Source: CAYILR01 sp964364175 (GTDB lineage: Bacteria; Bdellovibrionota; UBA1018). From it: a stretch of 64,000 nucleotides of DNA. The notes under the pieces were generated by a model. That model was given only the letters and a program-made list of their open reading frames with translations. It was not told the origin of the DNA and did no database searches. Shown piece after piece: positions 50,984 to 59,338 of this stretch. Within the stretch, counting starts at the first letter, position 1. Every line of letters starts with the position of its first letter. The position numbers were made by a program, and so were the translations under genes. The stretch covers positions 1 through 64,000 of the forward strand of contig CAYILR010000019.1 in assembly GCA_964364175.1 (NCBI GenBank), written 5' to 3'.

Positions 50984-51553
50984 ATGAAAAATATCGCATT
51001 TGTTTTCGCTTTGTTGGCTTCCACCGCAGCATTGGCTTGTCCAGTGGATCGCATCTGTGTGGGCAACAGAATCATCGATGGCTCAGACGATGTGGGATCC
51101 GTGGTGGAAGTGTTCAGCAATGGCCAGGCAAAAGTCAGTTTGGATGCTTACAGCGGTTATTATTTCAGAAGTGTAAAAAACCTGGGGAAGGGAATCGATT
51201 GCCTCGATGGAATTTGCATGAAAGATCGAGCGATGGATGGTTCTGAGCATGTCGGAACAGTCGTCGAAGTGTTCAGCAATGGGAAAGCCAAACTCTCCCT
51301 GGATGCTTACAGTGGCTATTATGTTCGCAGGGTGGCTAATCTTGGGAAGGGATTTCGATGCATCGAGGATGTTTGTGTGGATACTCGCATAATCGATTCT
51401 TCTAACAATGTAGGAACAATCGTTGAATTATTCGACAACGGAAAAGCAAAAGTCTCACTCGATGCCTACAGTGGATATTATGTTCGTTCTTTGGAAGAGA
51501 TGGGGATCGAATTGAAGTGCGAACTGAGAAAAGACTGCGCTTGTAAGAATTAA
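50984..51553 (+). CDS. Secreted protein of three 53-residue repeats
   Basis: 189 aa. A signal peptide ends near ALAC19. The mature protein has three repeats of 53 residues (starting at Cys25, Cys78 and Cys131), each built as C-x-D/N-R-x-x-D-G/S-S-x-x-VG-x-VVE-x-F-x-NG-x-AK-x-SLDAYSGYY-x-R with a second Cys near the end. The pattern suggests disulfide-linked beta modules. GGGAG lies before the ATG. It ends by sharing its stop with the convergent ATPase gene. Function unknown; surface or matrix binding is possible. Confidence 0.75.
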   Translation: MKNIAFVFALLASTAALACPVDRICVGNRIIDGSDDVGSVVEVFSNGQAKVSLDAYSGYYFRSVKNLGKGIDCLDGICMKDRAMDGSEHVGTVVEVFSNGKAKLSLDAYSGYYVRRVANLGKGFRCIEDVCVDTRIIDSSNNVGTIVELFDNGKAKVSLDAYSGYYVRSLEEMGIELKCELRKDCACKN

Positions 51554-52914
51554 GGTAATTGATTCAGTCGTCCCACCAAAAACAAAGGTGCAGACAACAG
51601 TTCAAAAGATGGGGTTTCTATTTTTGATTCTATCTGAACTTGATGGCTGACTAGTGTGCAAGAAAACTCATTCAGGTCAAAACGAATAGCCTGCCCTAGT
51701 TTTCGGCGGGCCATAAAGTAGAGCAAGCTTTTTAATGACCCGCTTTTTCCAGCTTTGACTTCGATGGGAATCAAATTCATTTTGTGTTGCCAGACAAAAT
51801 CCACCTCCGCGTTTTCTTTTTTTGCCTCGCGCAACCAATAGTAAATTTGAGGTGAGCGGTAGGGATCTTCGAGGGTTAGCAATTGTTGTGCGATAAATTG
51901 TTCGGCGATGGCTCCTTCGTTGACGAGCAGAAGATCGCTCATTTCATTGATTCTTGTGAGATTGACGCCACAAACTGAGTTCATCAATCCCACATCCAAG
52001 AAAAAACATTTGTAGACTGATTCGTTGATCTCAGCATGAAGTGGTGATCGGTTTGCATCTGAATGAAATGCTGGAGTCACGATTTTTGCTTTGATGAGCC
52101 ACTCCAATCCTTTTTTTACGTTGGCGGATTTCTCGCCTTCCAGGATTTTTGTGTACTTGATTTTAGTTCCAACTCGCGTTGGAATCGCCCTGAAGAGTCT
52201 GCGTAAAATCAGCGGATCTACTTTTTTTGAATATTTTGAAAAATCATCTTGGTAGGTTCCGACGATCGATTCGTGAATTTGCTGCACTTCGAAAATATTT
52301 TTTTCGGCGGCATACGAAGCTACGGCTTCTGGCATTCCTCCGATGACCAAATATTCTCTCAAGCGAAGTTTAAGTTCTTGATGAGCAGCATGTGGAATCG
52401 GTGCAGACCAATCGAATCGGTGAATCGCTTCCAACAAAAAATCCTCGCCTATGGCTTGTAGAAATTCCTCAAAAGTCATCGGGCCCATGTGTGCGTATTC
52501 TACCCTTCCGACGGGCATGGAGAACTCGTGCTCTGAAAGAGCAAACTCAAGCAGAGAGCCCGCGGCGATAATCGGCAAATCAGGATGTTCTTCGTGAAAA
52601 TATCTGAGTGCAGGAATCGCATCGGGGGCGCATTGGATTTCGTCCAGAAAAAGCAGTCCGTTTTCGGGCACGATTTTTTTTCGGAGGGTGGATTCCAACT
52701 CTTGTAGAATTCGGGGAGTTTTCAGGGTTTTAAAAACAGTGTTGAGCTCAGGATTTTTTTCGAGATTAATTTCAAAAAGGTCTAATTTTTGTTTTTTAGC
52801 GAACTCACGGACGAGAGTTGACTTGCCTACTTGGCGTGCTCCTCTGAGAATCAGAGGCTTGCGCTGGGGCTTGGTCAGCCAATAGGAGAGCCACGTTTCT
52901 TGTATTCTTTTCAC
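51550..52914 (-). CDS. AAA ATPase with DUF4143 (second copy in window)
   Basis: 454 aa. Walker A GARQVGKSTLVREFA, Walker B GLLFLDEIQCAPDAIPALRY, and ITHE-like AAGSLLEFALSEHEFSMPVGR match DUF4143 ATPases. The C-terminal DUF4143 has NAEVDFVWQHKMNLIPIEVK, a PD-(D/E)XK-like core. It differs clearly from the gene at 9928. The leader has AGCCCC/GGGGGCT halves (52927-52932 with 52962-52968) and an AT-rich spacer, resembling a regulated promoter. It shares its stop with the convergent repeat-protein gene. Confidence 0.85.
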   Translation of the reverse strand: MKRIQETWLSYWLTKPQRKPLILRGARQVGKSTLVREFAKKQKLDLFEINLEKNPELNTVFKTLKTPRILQELESTLRKKIVPENGLLFLDEIQCAPDAIPALRYFHEEHPDLPIIAAGSLLEFALSEHEFSMPVGRVEYAHMGPMTFEEFLQAIGEDFLLEAIHRFDWSAPIPHAAHQELKLRLREYLVIGGMPEAVASYAAEKNIFEVQQIHESIVGTYQDDFSKYSKKVDPLILRRLFRAIPTRVGTKIKYTKILEGEKSANVKKGLEWLIKAKIVTPAFHSDANRSPLHAEINESVYKCFFLDVGLMNSVCGVNLTRINEMSDLLLVNEGAIAEQFIAQQLLTLEDPYRSPQIYYWLREAKKENAEVDFVWQHKMNLIPIEVKAGKSGSLKSLLYFMARRKLGQAIRFDLNEFSCTLVSHQVQIESKIETPSFELLSAPLFLVGRLNQLP

Positions 52915-53010
52915 TAAATAGCCCCTTGTTTAGATTAAAATATACCAAAATAGGGGGCTGTTTCAATAAAAATGATTAATAGCCATTTTACAGCTTAATG
53001 TAAAAGTGCT

Positions 53011-53040
53011 CTAAACCTTCAAAGCCTCATACCCCAAGCC
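53011..53040 (-). pseudogene. Relic of an alanine dehydrogenase 3' end
   Basis: 53013-53040 matches 55060-55087, the end of ald, at 26 of 28 positions. Read on the minus strand it ends GLGYEALKV-stop, as ald does. Both differences are silent and the stop codons differ (TAG here, TGA in ald), so it is a diverged copy rather than a fresh duplication. No further ald similarity is seen upstream. Confidence 0.65.
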
Positions 53041-53079
53041 GGGAGGCCGAAAAAGCATTGGAATGAATCACCAATTTTT

Positions 53080-53992
53080 TCATGCACTCGTTCTGAATTT
53101 TTTCCAATAATGATTCATTTTTTTTGTGCCGTTTCTAGCAAACGGCTGCTTGTGATCCACCTGAAGTGCAAATTTTGAGGTACAGCGATGACCCGTGAGG
53201 GGATCTTGATACTGACAATGGCCTCGGGCATGGAGCCAAAGCTGTTTTTTTACGGTTGAAGGAATATAGCGGGAGTTTTCTGTTGGAGTCGGAATGAGCT
53301 TCGGCGCCGAAGCTGCCTCGGGAACCTTCTCTTCCTGTTTTTGAGGAGCGCGAGTTTTCTTTTGAGCAGGATCCAATTTTTGAACCGCGAGTTGAGTGAT
53401 TTTTTCGAGAACCTCCCCGTAACCCCCACACGAAAGCTGATGAGCCAGCAAATCCCGAAGTGCATCCAATTGTTCCATGCATTTTTTCGAGATCGTGAGC
53501 CGAAGTTCTACTTTTTCCTCAGAGAGAGGTTTAACGCGATCCGGCTTTGGAAGTTCGCCACCCGATTTCACAGCCAAGATCGTTTCAGTTTCGCGGTAGG
53601 ATTTTCCCTGAACGAGCTCAACCAAATCTTTCTTTTCTTCTAGCGAAGAAATTTTGTTTTCTTGTGATTGCTGATTGAAAAAAACTTGAACTCGACTTGC
53701 AGCGCGAAAGCGAAAGTTCGCCTGTTTCAAGTTTCTGTTTCACTTCGGGTAAATCACGAACGAGTTGCATACTCTTGATTCGACGATGTGCGGCCCCGTC
53801 GCTGTATTTCAACTCGTCGACCAAGTACTCGTGGAGCGATCCGTAACCGCGAAGCTTGTGCAACTCGCGTCGTTCGATCTCGCGGAGGTAATCCAAAAAG
53901 AGAACTTCTTTGTTTCTGATTTCGGTCGCGAGCAGTGCGGTTTGATTCCAGAGTTCGGTGTTGGAGAGTTGTGAAAACGTGGCGTTTTTCAT
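53080..53992 (-). pseudogene. HNH endonuclease gene, frameshifted and 3'-truncated
   Basis: Two frames (53992-53618 and 53730-53080) form one protein when joined near 53702-53706: the first runs to ETGELSLS, the second goes on with ASRVQVFFNQQSQENKI. One extra base explains the break. The N-terminal half is helical (YGSLHEYLVDELKYSDGAAHRR). The C-terminal HNH start is present (LHARGHCQYQDPLTGHRC and LQVDHKQPFA), but the NLR/HN end is replaced by unrelated residues. A relative starts at 63659. Likely a decayed mobile or accessory nuclease, if the break is real. Confidence 0.75.
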
Positions 53993-54122
53993 TCGAAAAA
54001 AATATCGCGATTTTGATTAAAAACAACTTAAAAATAGAGCATTTTTGTTATTTTATGGAGCGTTAATGCGATTTTTTGGCACTCGTCAAGTTCAGAAAAT
54101 GTGCGTGAGAAGTAGGTCGAAA

Positions 54123-54959
54123 TTATTCATCTAGACAAGCTGTTATTGCAGCCTGGAGTTGTAAGTTCGTTGATATTAATGTTCCGTGGTATCCTCCGCT
54201 CCCCGGTACCTGGATATCCGCGAATTCCAAATCCACATCTTTTCGACATCTACTAGAATTATGGATACCAAATATCAATTGCGATTTTTCTTCAAATATT
54301 GCAGCTCCAGAAGTGCCACCAGGGCTGAAGGCCGTATGGAGCATGTCCGATTTACGAAATAGCTCAGGATCATTTTTATGATCTTGAAAGTAAGATTTGA
54401 AAATCCCAACGGAAGTTTGTTGTGTGTAATCTTTCACTGGATTGCTGTTATCGCCTCCATAACCAGTAATCCGAATGGCTGAACCCAAATCTGGAGTACG
54501 AAAACTCACCAGGCTAAAGCCCTGGACATCTCCAGCAAATTTAGAGGTGAGCAAATTTCTTTTTAGGCGAATAACGGCCCAGTCATTGCCTGCTTGATTT
54601 TGATAAACAGCGGAAGCCTTATCAACTTCATATCGATTTTCAGGTGCTCCTGATTGAGGGCACGCTGGATAAAAAGGGTTCTTCTCAAGTTTTGAATCAG
54701 GGACTTGAAATTCCACGTATTGATCCCATTTTTCCAAGTAACAATGCCCGGCAGTCAATGCACATCGACTGCTAATAAGGGTAACAGTACATACACTCCC
54801 GAATTCAGTGCCTATAGCACTGACATGGCTTCCTAAAAGCCTTCCTATGTTCGATTGATGGGAGGGGATACGATTATCTATATTACATTCAGCTTTTGCT
54901 GCGACATTATCAATATTTGCTAAACAAAAAGCTATAAAACCAAATACTATTTTTTTCAT
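54123..54959 (-). CDS. Secreted trypsin-like serine protease
   Basis: 278 aa S1-fold protease. Signal peptide to about Ala23 (ends VAAKAE). The catalytic triad is His72 (ALTAGHC), Asp126 (GNDWAVI) and Ser217 (PGGTSGAA). Cys residues (Cys66/Cys73 and others) would form the His-loop disulfide. AAGGA lies 8 nt before the ATG, and promoter boxes are well placed upstream. It may digest outside proteins, or prey or host material. The gene sits in an accessory stretch beside the decayed HNH gene. Confidence 0.87.
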   Translation of the reverse strand: MKKIVFGFIAFCLANIDNVAAKAECNIDNRIPSHQSNIGRLLGSHVSAIGTEFGSVCTVTLISSRCALTAGHCYLEKWDQYVEFQVPDSKLEKNPFYPACPQSGAPENRYEVDKASAVYQNQAGNDWAVIRLKRNLLTSKFAGDVQGFSLVSFRTPDLGSAIRITGYGGDNSNPVKDYTQQTSVGIFKSYFQDHKNDPELFRKSDMLHTAFSPGGTSGAAIFEEKSQLIFGIHNSSRCRKDVDLEFADIQVPGSGGYHGTLISTNLQLQAAITACLDE

Positions 54960-54988
54960 CTTTTGCGTCCTTCGCGACCGGGTAGCGA

Positions 54989-55017
54989 GATATAACGCAA
55001 TAAGTCAAAAAAGTCAA
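54989..55017 (-). promoter_or_regulatory. Promoter of the trypsin-like protease gene
   Basis: On the minus strand TTGACT (55012-55017) and TATATC (54989-54994) lie exactly 17 bases apart (5/6 and 4/6 consensus). The spacer contains the T-run that ends the ald terminator, so terminator tail and promoter share DNA. The start would be near 54982. Confidence 0.55.
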
Positions 55018-55018
55018 G

Positions 55019-55048
55019 CGCGCTAGTGGTAGAGAATAGCCACGCGCG
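55019..55048 (-). terminator. Rho-independent terminator of ald
   Basis: CGCGC plus GTGG (55019-55023, 55026-55029) pairs with CCAC plus GCGCG (55040-55048) around a 10-nt loop, with a 2-base bulge. On the minus strand the stem is followed by TTGACTTTTTTGAC. It lies ten bases after the ald stop. Confidence 0.75.
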
Positions 55049-55057
55049 GAGCAGAAA

Positions 55058-56164
55058 TCAAACCTTCAGCGCCTCATACCCCAAGCCCAGATCCTCAGCG
55101 ACCTGCTTGTAAGTAATCTTGCCCATGCAGATGTTCACGCCTTTGCGCAAAGCTTCATCGCGCCCCACAGCATCCTTCCAACCCAAGCTCGCCAATTTCA
55201 CTGCGTATTTCATCGTGACGTTGGTCAGCGCATAGGTCGAAGTCCGAGGCACAGCGCCCGGCATGTTCGGCACAGCATAGTGAATCACGCCATCTACGGT
55301 GTAGGTCGGATGCTCGTGACTGGTAGGACGACAAGTCTCAACAGATCCACCCTGATCCACAGCCACATCCACAATCACGCCGCCGGGTTGCATCAGCGAA
55401 ACCATCTCGCGCGTCACCAGTTTTGGCGCCTTTGCTCCAGGAACCAAAACTGCACCAATCACCAAATCCGCTGTCGAAAGTGCCTTCGAAACTTGCTCGA
55501 TATTCGAATAAAGCGTCGTAATTTCATTCCCGAAAATATCCGCCAAGTAATCCAACCTCGGCACGTTCACATCCAGAATCGTAACCTTCGCGCCCAATCC
55601 CACAGCCATCTTCGCCGCATTAATTCCGACCACACCGCCGCCGAGAATCACAACGTGTCCGCGGTCAACGCCAGTGACGCCACCGAGCAACATTCCTTTA
55701 CCGCCGTGATCGTGCTGCAAATAGGTTGCGCCAATCTGAGTCGCCATCCGTCCGGCCACCGCACTCATCGGAGCCAACAAAGGCAAAGACTGATCCGCCA
55801 ACTGAATCGTCTCGTAAGCAATCCCCACGATCTTGCGCTCAAGCAAAGCCTTGGTCAGACGCTCGTCCGCAGCCAAGTGCAAGTAGGTGTACAAAATCTG
55901 TCCTTCACGCAAAAGCGGATATTCCTCAGGAAGAGGCTCTTTCACTTTCACGATCATCTCGCTGCGTTCGTAAATTTCCTTGGGAGAGTCAATCATCGTG
56001 GCGCCTGCTTTTGCGTAGGCTTCGTCGCTCAAACCAATTCCGGCACCTGCGCGAGTTTGAACGAGAACTTTATGTCCTGCAGACGTCAATGCATGCACTC
56101 CAGCAATGACCATTCCCACGCGATTTTCTTTGTTCTTAATTTCCTTTGGTACGCCAACGATCAT
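55058..56164 (-). CDS. ald: Alanine dehydrogenase
   Basis: 368 aa. The start MIVGVPKEIKNKENRVGMV, the pyruvate-binding Lys region (EMIVKVKEPLPEEYPLL), NAD motif ILGGGVVGINAAKMAVGLGA (residues 173-192) and DVAVDQGGSVETCRPTSHE fit Ald exactly. It deaminates alanine to pyruvate and ammonia, useful in an amino-acid-eating organism. The ATG at 56164 overlaps the MBL gene stop as ATGA. A terminator follows at 55019-55048. Confidence 0.96.
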   Translation of the reverse strand: MIVGVPKEIKNKENRVGMVIAGVHALTSAGHKVLVQTRAGAGIGLSDEAYAKAGATMIDSPKEIYERSEMIVKVKEPLPEEYPLLREGQILYTYLHLAADERLTKALLERKIVGIAYETIQLADQSLPLLAPMSAVAGRMATQIGATYLQHDHGGKGMLLGGVTGVDRGHVVILGGGVVGINAAKMAVGLGAKVTILDVNVPRLDYLADIFGNEITTLYSNIEQVSKALSTADLVIGAVLVPGAKAPKLVTREMVSLMQPGGVIVDVAVDQGGSVETCRPTSHEHPTYTVDGVIHYAVPNMPGAVPRTSTYALTNVTMKYAVKLASLGWKDAVGRDEALRKGVNICMGKITYKQVAEDLGLGYEALKV

Positions 56165-56955
56165 AGTGATTCCTCTCCAAGGTCTTTGAATTTGAGGCCA
56201 TCATAGGCCAACTGAACTCCGGGTGGGAGCTTTTTTTCGTAAGATTTAAAACCAAACTCATGTCCCAAATGGGTCAAATAGGTCCGTTTGGGCTGAATCC
56301 GGGCAATTTCCTCCAGCGCGCGTTCGAGATTCAAATGCGTGCTATGAGGTTTCTCGCGTACACAATCCAGAATCAGCACGTCGATTCCGCGCAATTTCTC
56401 ATACGACTCCTCCGGGATCAGCTGGGTATCTGTGATGTAAGCCATCGATCCGATTCGATAACCGACGCATTCCTGCGACCCGTGCCTCAACGAAATCGGC
56501 ACGAATTTTACCCCAGCCACATCAATTTCAGGTTCGCTCGTTTTGAATTCGTTCAGCGTCAAAAGAGGAATGCCACCTCCTTCGGGTGCTCCCTTCGCGG
56601 GACCAAAAATATACTCGAATCGGTTCCGGAGTTCCGAGCAAGTCCATGAATTGCCAAACAGAGGAATCTGGCCCCTCTGCATGTAGTTGTACGACCGCAA
56701 TTCATCGATCCCATGAATGTGATCCGTATGAGGGTGAGTATAGAGAACCGCATCCACGCGAGGGATCTTCTCCCGCAAGGCTTGTTGCCTAAAATCCGTC
56801 GAAGTATCGACCACGATGCTTTTTCCCCGAACTTCAATCCAAATCGAGGCTCGCAGGCGCTGGTCTCGCGGGTCATCTGAGGTACAAACGGCGCAGGAGC
56901 ACCCAATAATCGGGACCCCGCTCGATGTTCCACTTCCTAGGACTGTTACGTTCAT
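56161..56955 (-). CDS. PhnP-like MBL-fold phosphodiesterase
   Basis: 264 aa from the ATG at 56955, which has AGGAGAG upstream; the frame to 57009 is longer but unsupported. TVLGSGTSSGVPIIGCSCAVC is the PhnP-like start, and YTHPHTDHIHGIDELR the metal motif. Later ligands are in TDTQLI and YLTHLGHEF. The family hydrolyses cyclic phosphodiesters or similar compounds. It is coupled to ald, although no metabolic link is evident. Confidence 0.88.
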   Translation of the reverse strand: MNVTVLGSGTSSGVPIIGCSCAVCTSDDPRDQRLRASIWIEVRGKSIVVDTSTDFRQQALREKIPRVDAVLYTHPHTDHIHGIDELRSYNYMQRGQIPLFGNSWTCSELRNRFEYIFGPAKGAPEGGGIPLLTLNEFKTSEPEIDVAGVKFVPISLRHGSQECVGYRIGSMAYITDTQLIPEESYEKLRGIDVLILDCVREKPHSTHLNLERALEEIARIQPKRTYLTHLGHEFGFKSYEKKLPPGVQLAYDGLKFKDLGEESL

Positions 56956-57015
56956 GGACACACTCTCCTGAGTTGACACTCGCTCATGCCTTAGATACCT
57001 CAATTCCATCTTTTT

Positions 57016-58023
57016 ATGAAAGCACTAGTCACAGGCGCGACCGGATTTGTGGGCAGCAACTTGGTGGAAGAACTCGTGACCTATGGGTTTGACGTCCGGG
57101 TCCTGATGCGCGAGTCGTCCAGCCCAAGAAATCTCAAAGGTTTTCCTTTCGAAACCGTTTATGGAGATGTGACCGACTCCGAATCGCTTCAGCATGCGGC
57201 TCGGGGGGTAGATTATGTATTTCATTTGGCCGGGGTGATCGCGTCGCCGGATCGCGAGGGGTTTTTCAAAGCCAATGCGGACGGCACACGGCACCTGGCC
57301 GAGGCGGTTGCTGCGGCATGTTCGACGCTCAAGCGATTTGTCTATGTTTCGAGCCTGGCGGCGGGTGGGCCGGTGACTTCGTTGAATCCTCGCACCGAAG
57401 GCCAAAAAGACGCGCCGGTTTCTGCTTACGGCGAGAGCAAGCGCGCAGGTGAAGAGGCTTTGCTCAAGTACAAAGATCGGTTTCCGATTTCAATTATTCG
57501 GCCGCCGGTCGTTTATGGCCCGAAGGATCAGGCCACTTTTGTCCTGGTTCAGACGATCGCGCGCAACATCATGCCGTTGATCAAGGGTCGCACTCATGAC
57601 GGCAGTAAGTATTACAGCTTGGTTCATGTGAAGGATCTATGCCGGGGGATTATCCAGGCCGCAGTAGTGGGTGTGGATAAGGTTCCATCGGGTGAGGTTT
57701 TTTATGTCTGCGCGGATCAATATGTCAGTTACGAAGAATGGTTTGGTGCAATCGCCGAGTGCCTCAATCGCGATCCCGTGCGCATCCGGATTCCATTTGC
57801 AGTGGTGCGGGCCGCCGCGATGGGAATGAATATTTTTGGCAAGATTGTTCCCTTGCGATTTCCGCTGACGCAAGACAAGTTGAATGAGCTGACTCCGGAT
57901 TATTGGATCTGCACGAACCAAAAGGCCAGGCGCTTGTTGGGGTTTGAGCCGGAATATGACCTCAGCAAGGGAATGGCGAATGCAATCAGTTGGTACAAGA
58001 AAAATCAGTGGATCGCTGATTAA
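57016..58023 (+). CDS. NAD-dependent epimerase/dehydratase (extended SDR)
   Basis: 335 aa. The NAD motif TGATGFVGSN is at residues 6-15, the strand-beta4 motif is VFHLAGVIAS, and the catalytic Tyr-Lys is in SAYGESKRAGEE. PPVVYGPKDQAT is typical of sugar or steroid-like epimerases. The substrate could be a nucleotide sugar or another small molecule. The next gene starts within its last 44 bases, so the products are translated together. Confidence 0.88.
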   Translation: MKALVTGATGFVGSNLVEELVTYGFDVRVLMRESSSPRNLKGFPFETVYGDVTDSESLQHAARGVDYVFHLAGVIASPDREGFFKANADGTRHLAEAVAAACSTLKRFVYVSSLAAGGPVTSLNPRTEGQKDAPVSAYGESKRAGEEALLKYKDRFPISIIRPPVVYGPKDQATFVLVQTIARNIMPLIKGRTHDGSKYYSLVHVKDLCRGIIQAAVVGVDKVPSGEVFYVCADQYVSYEEWFGAIAECLNRDPVRIRIPFAVVRAAAMGMNIFGKIVPLRFPLTQDKLNELTPDYWICTNQKARRLLGFEPEYDLSKGMANAISWYKKNQWIAD

Positions 58024-59338
58024 AATACTGCTTCTCAGTATTGCTTTGGTCGGCTGTAAAGCTCACTTTGAACAGCTCGGAATGAAAATTGAAATCGACA
58101 GGCGCGTGATGTCGAACGGGCTGCAGGTTCTGATGATCGAGGATCACAGCGTGCCGGTGGTTTCGTATCAGACGTGGTTTCGCGTGGGTTCGGTGGATGA
58201 AAAATTTGGCGCTACTGGACTCGCGCATCTTTTTGAACACCTGATGTTTAAAGGAACCGAAAAATACGGCGCGAAGCAATTTTTCACTCAGCTCGAAGCC
58301 AAGGGCGCTGAAGTCAACGCTTACACAACACGCGATCACACGGTTTATTACGAAAATTTTATTTCTGAACTCCTGCCCAAAGTCATCGACATGGAAGCCG
58401 ATCGAATGACGGGGCTGATTCTCAATCCCGATGTCGTGAATACCGAACGCATGGTGGTGCTCGAAGAGCGAAAAATGCGCACCGACAATTCTCCTGCCGG
58501 AAAAATTCAGGAGGCGCTCTGGGCATTGGCCTATCGAGTTCATCCGTATCACTGGCCTACCGTGGGGTATGAACCCGACGTGATGCAAGTTCCGGTGGAG
58601 GCAGTGCAGGAATTTTATCGGCGATTTTATCAACCGGTGAATGCGGTCCTGATTATTGCGGGAGATTTTGATCCGGACATGACTTATTCACAGATCGAGA
58701 AAGCGTATGGAGCGATTCCCAAGGGCAAGAAAAATACGCGTGCCGATATTCCTGCAGAGCCCGAGCAAAAGGAAGAGCATCGTTTGGTCTTGCGTGATCA
58801 AGTTGCGTCCGAGCTGCTTGCGATCGGTTACCACATCACTGCGGCGGAAAACGATGACTCCTATGCAATCGATGTTCTTTCGAATATTTTATTCAACGGC
58901 AATAGCTCGCGCGCCCATCAATTGATGGTGGAGAAGAAGGATCTGGTCATCGGTGTTTCGGGAGCATCGTTTACCCCGCTGTATCCAGGTCTTTTGATGA
59001 TCTCAACAGCGATGAAAGGAAATGCGCCTGCGGAGGACGCCGAGAAGCTACTCGATCAATTGATTCGAGAGATTCAGGAAAAGGGAGTTACGCAAGAGGA
59101 AGTCCAAATTGCGGTGAAGCAGTTGACCGTGCAACTGGTCGATAGCATTCGAAGCAGCTTCGGGATTGCGCAGCTCTTGGGTGCAGTCATGATGGTTTTT
59201 GATGATCACGAGCGCTTGGTGGATGATCTCAACAAGTATTTGAAAGTCACGCCCGAGGATGTGAAAAAAGCCGCTGCCAAATATTTAGTTCCCAACAATC
59301 GCTCGGTCGTCATCATGAAGTCGGAGAAAAAGCCATGA
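57980..59338 (+). CDS. M16 zinc peptidase, active subunit (lipoprotein)
   Basis: 452 aa from the ATG at 57980 (AAGGGA upstream), inside the end of the SDR gene. A signal sequence ends in a lipobox (ALVGC, Cys26). The inverted zinc motif HLFEH is at residues 83-87, with the downstream Glu in a helix around residue 160 (ERMVVLEERK). This is the catalytic half of a two-gene M16 protease of the periplasm. It overlaps the second subunit gene by 4 nt (ATGA). Confidence 0.9.
   Translation: MQSVGTRKISGSLIKILLLSIALVGCKAHFEQLGMKIEIDRRVMSNGLQVLMIEDHSVPVVSYQTWFRVGSVDEKFGATGLAHLFEHLMFKGTEKYGAKQFFTQLEAKGAEVNAYTTRDHTVYYENFISELLPKVIDMEADRMTGLILNPDVVNTERMVVLEERKMRTDNSPAGKIQEALWALAYRVHPYHWPTVGYEPDVMQVPVEAVQEFYRRFYQPVNAVLIIAGDFDPDMTYSQIEKAYGAIPKGKKNTRADIPAEPEQKEEHRLVLRDQVASELLAIGYHITAAENDDSYAIDVLSNILFNGNSSRAHQLMVEKKDLVIGVSGASFTPLYPGLLMISTAMKGNAPAEDAEKLLDQLIREIQEKGVTQEEVQIAVKQLTVQLVDSIRSSFGIAQLLGAVMMVFDDHERLVDDLNKYLKVTPEDVKKAAAKYLVPNNRSVVIMKSEKKP

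Noticed and set aside
55280..56206. 308-codon frame antisense to ald
   Set aside because: Shadow frame; His/Asn-rich with no domain.
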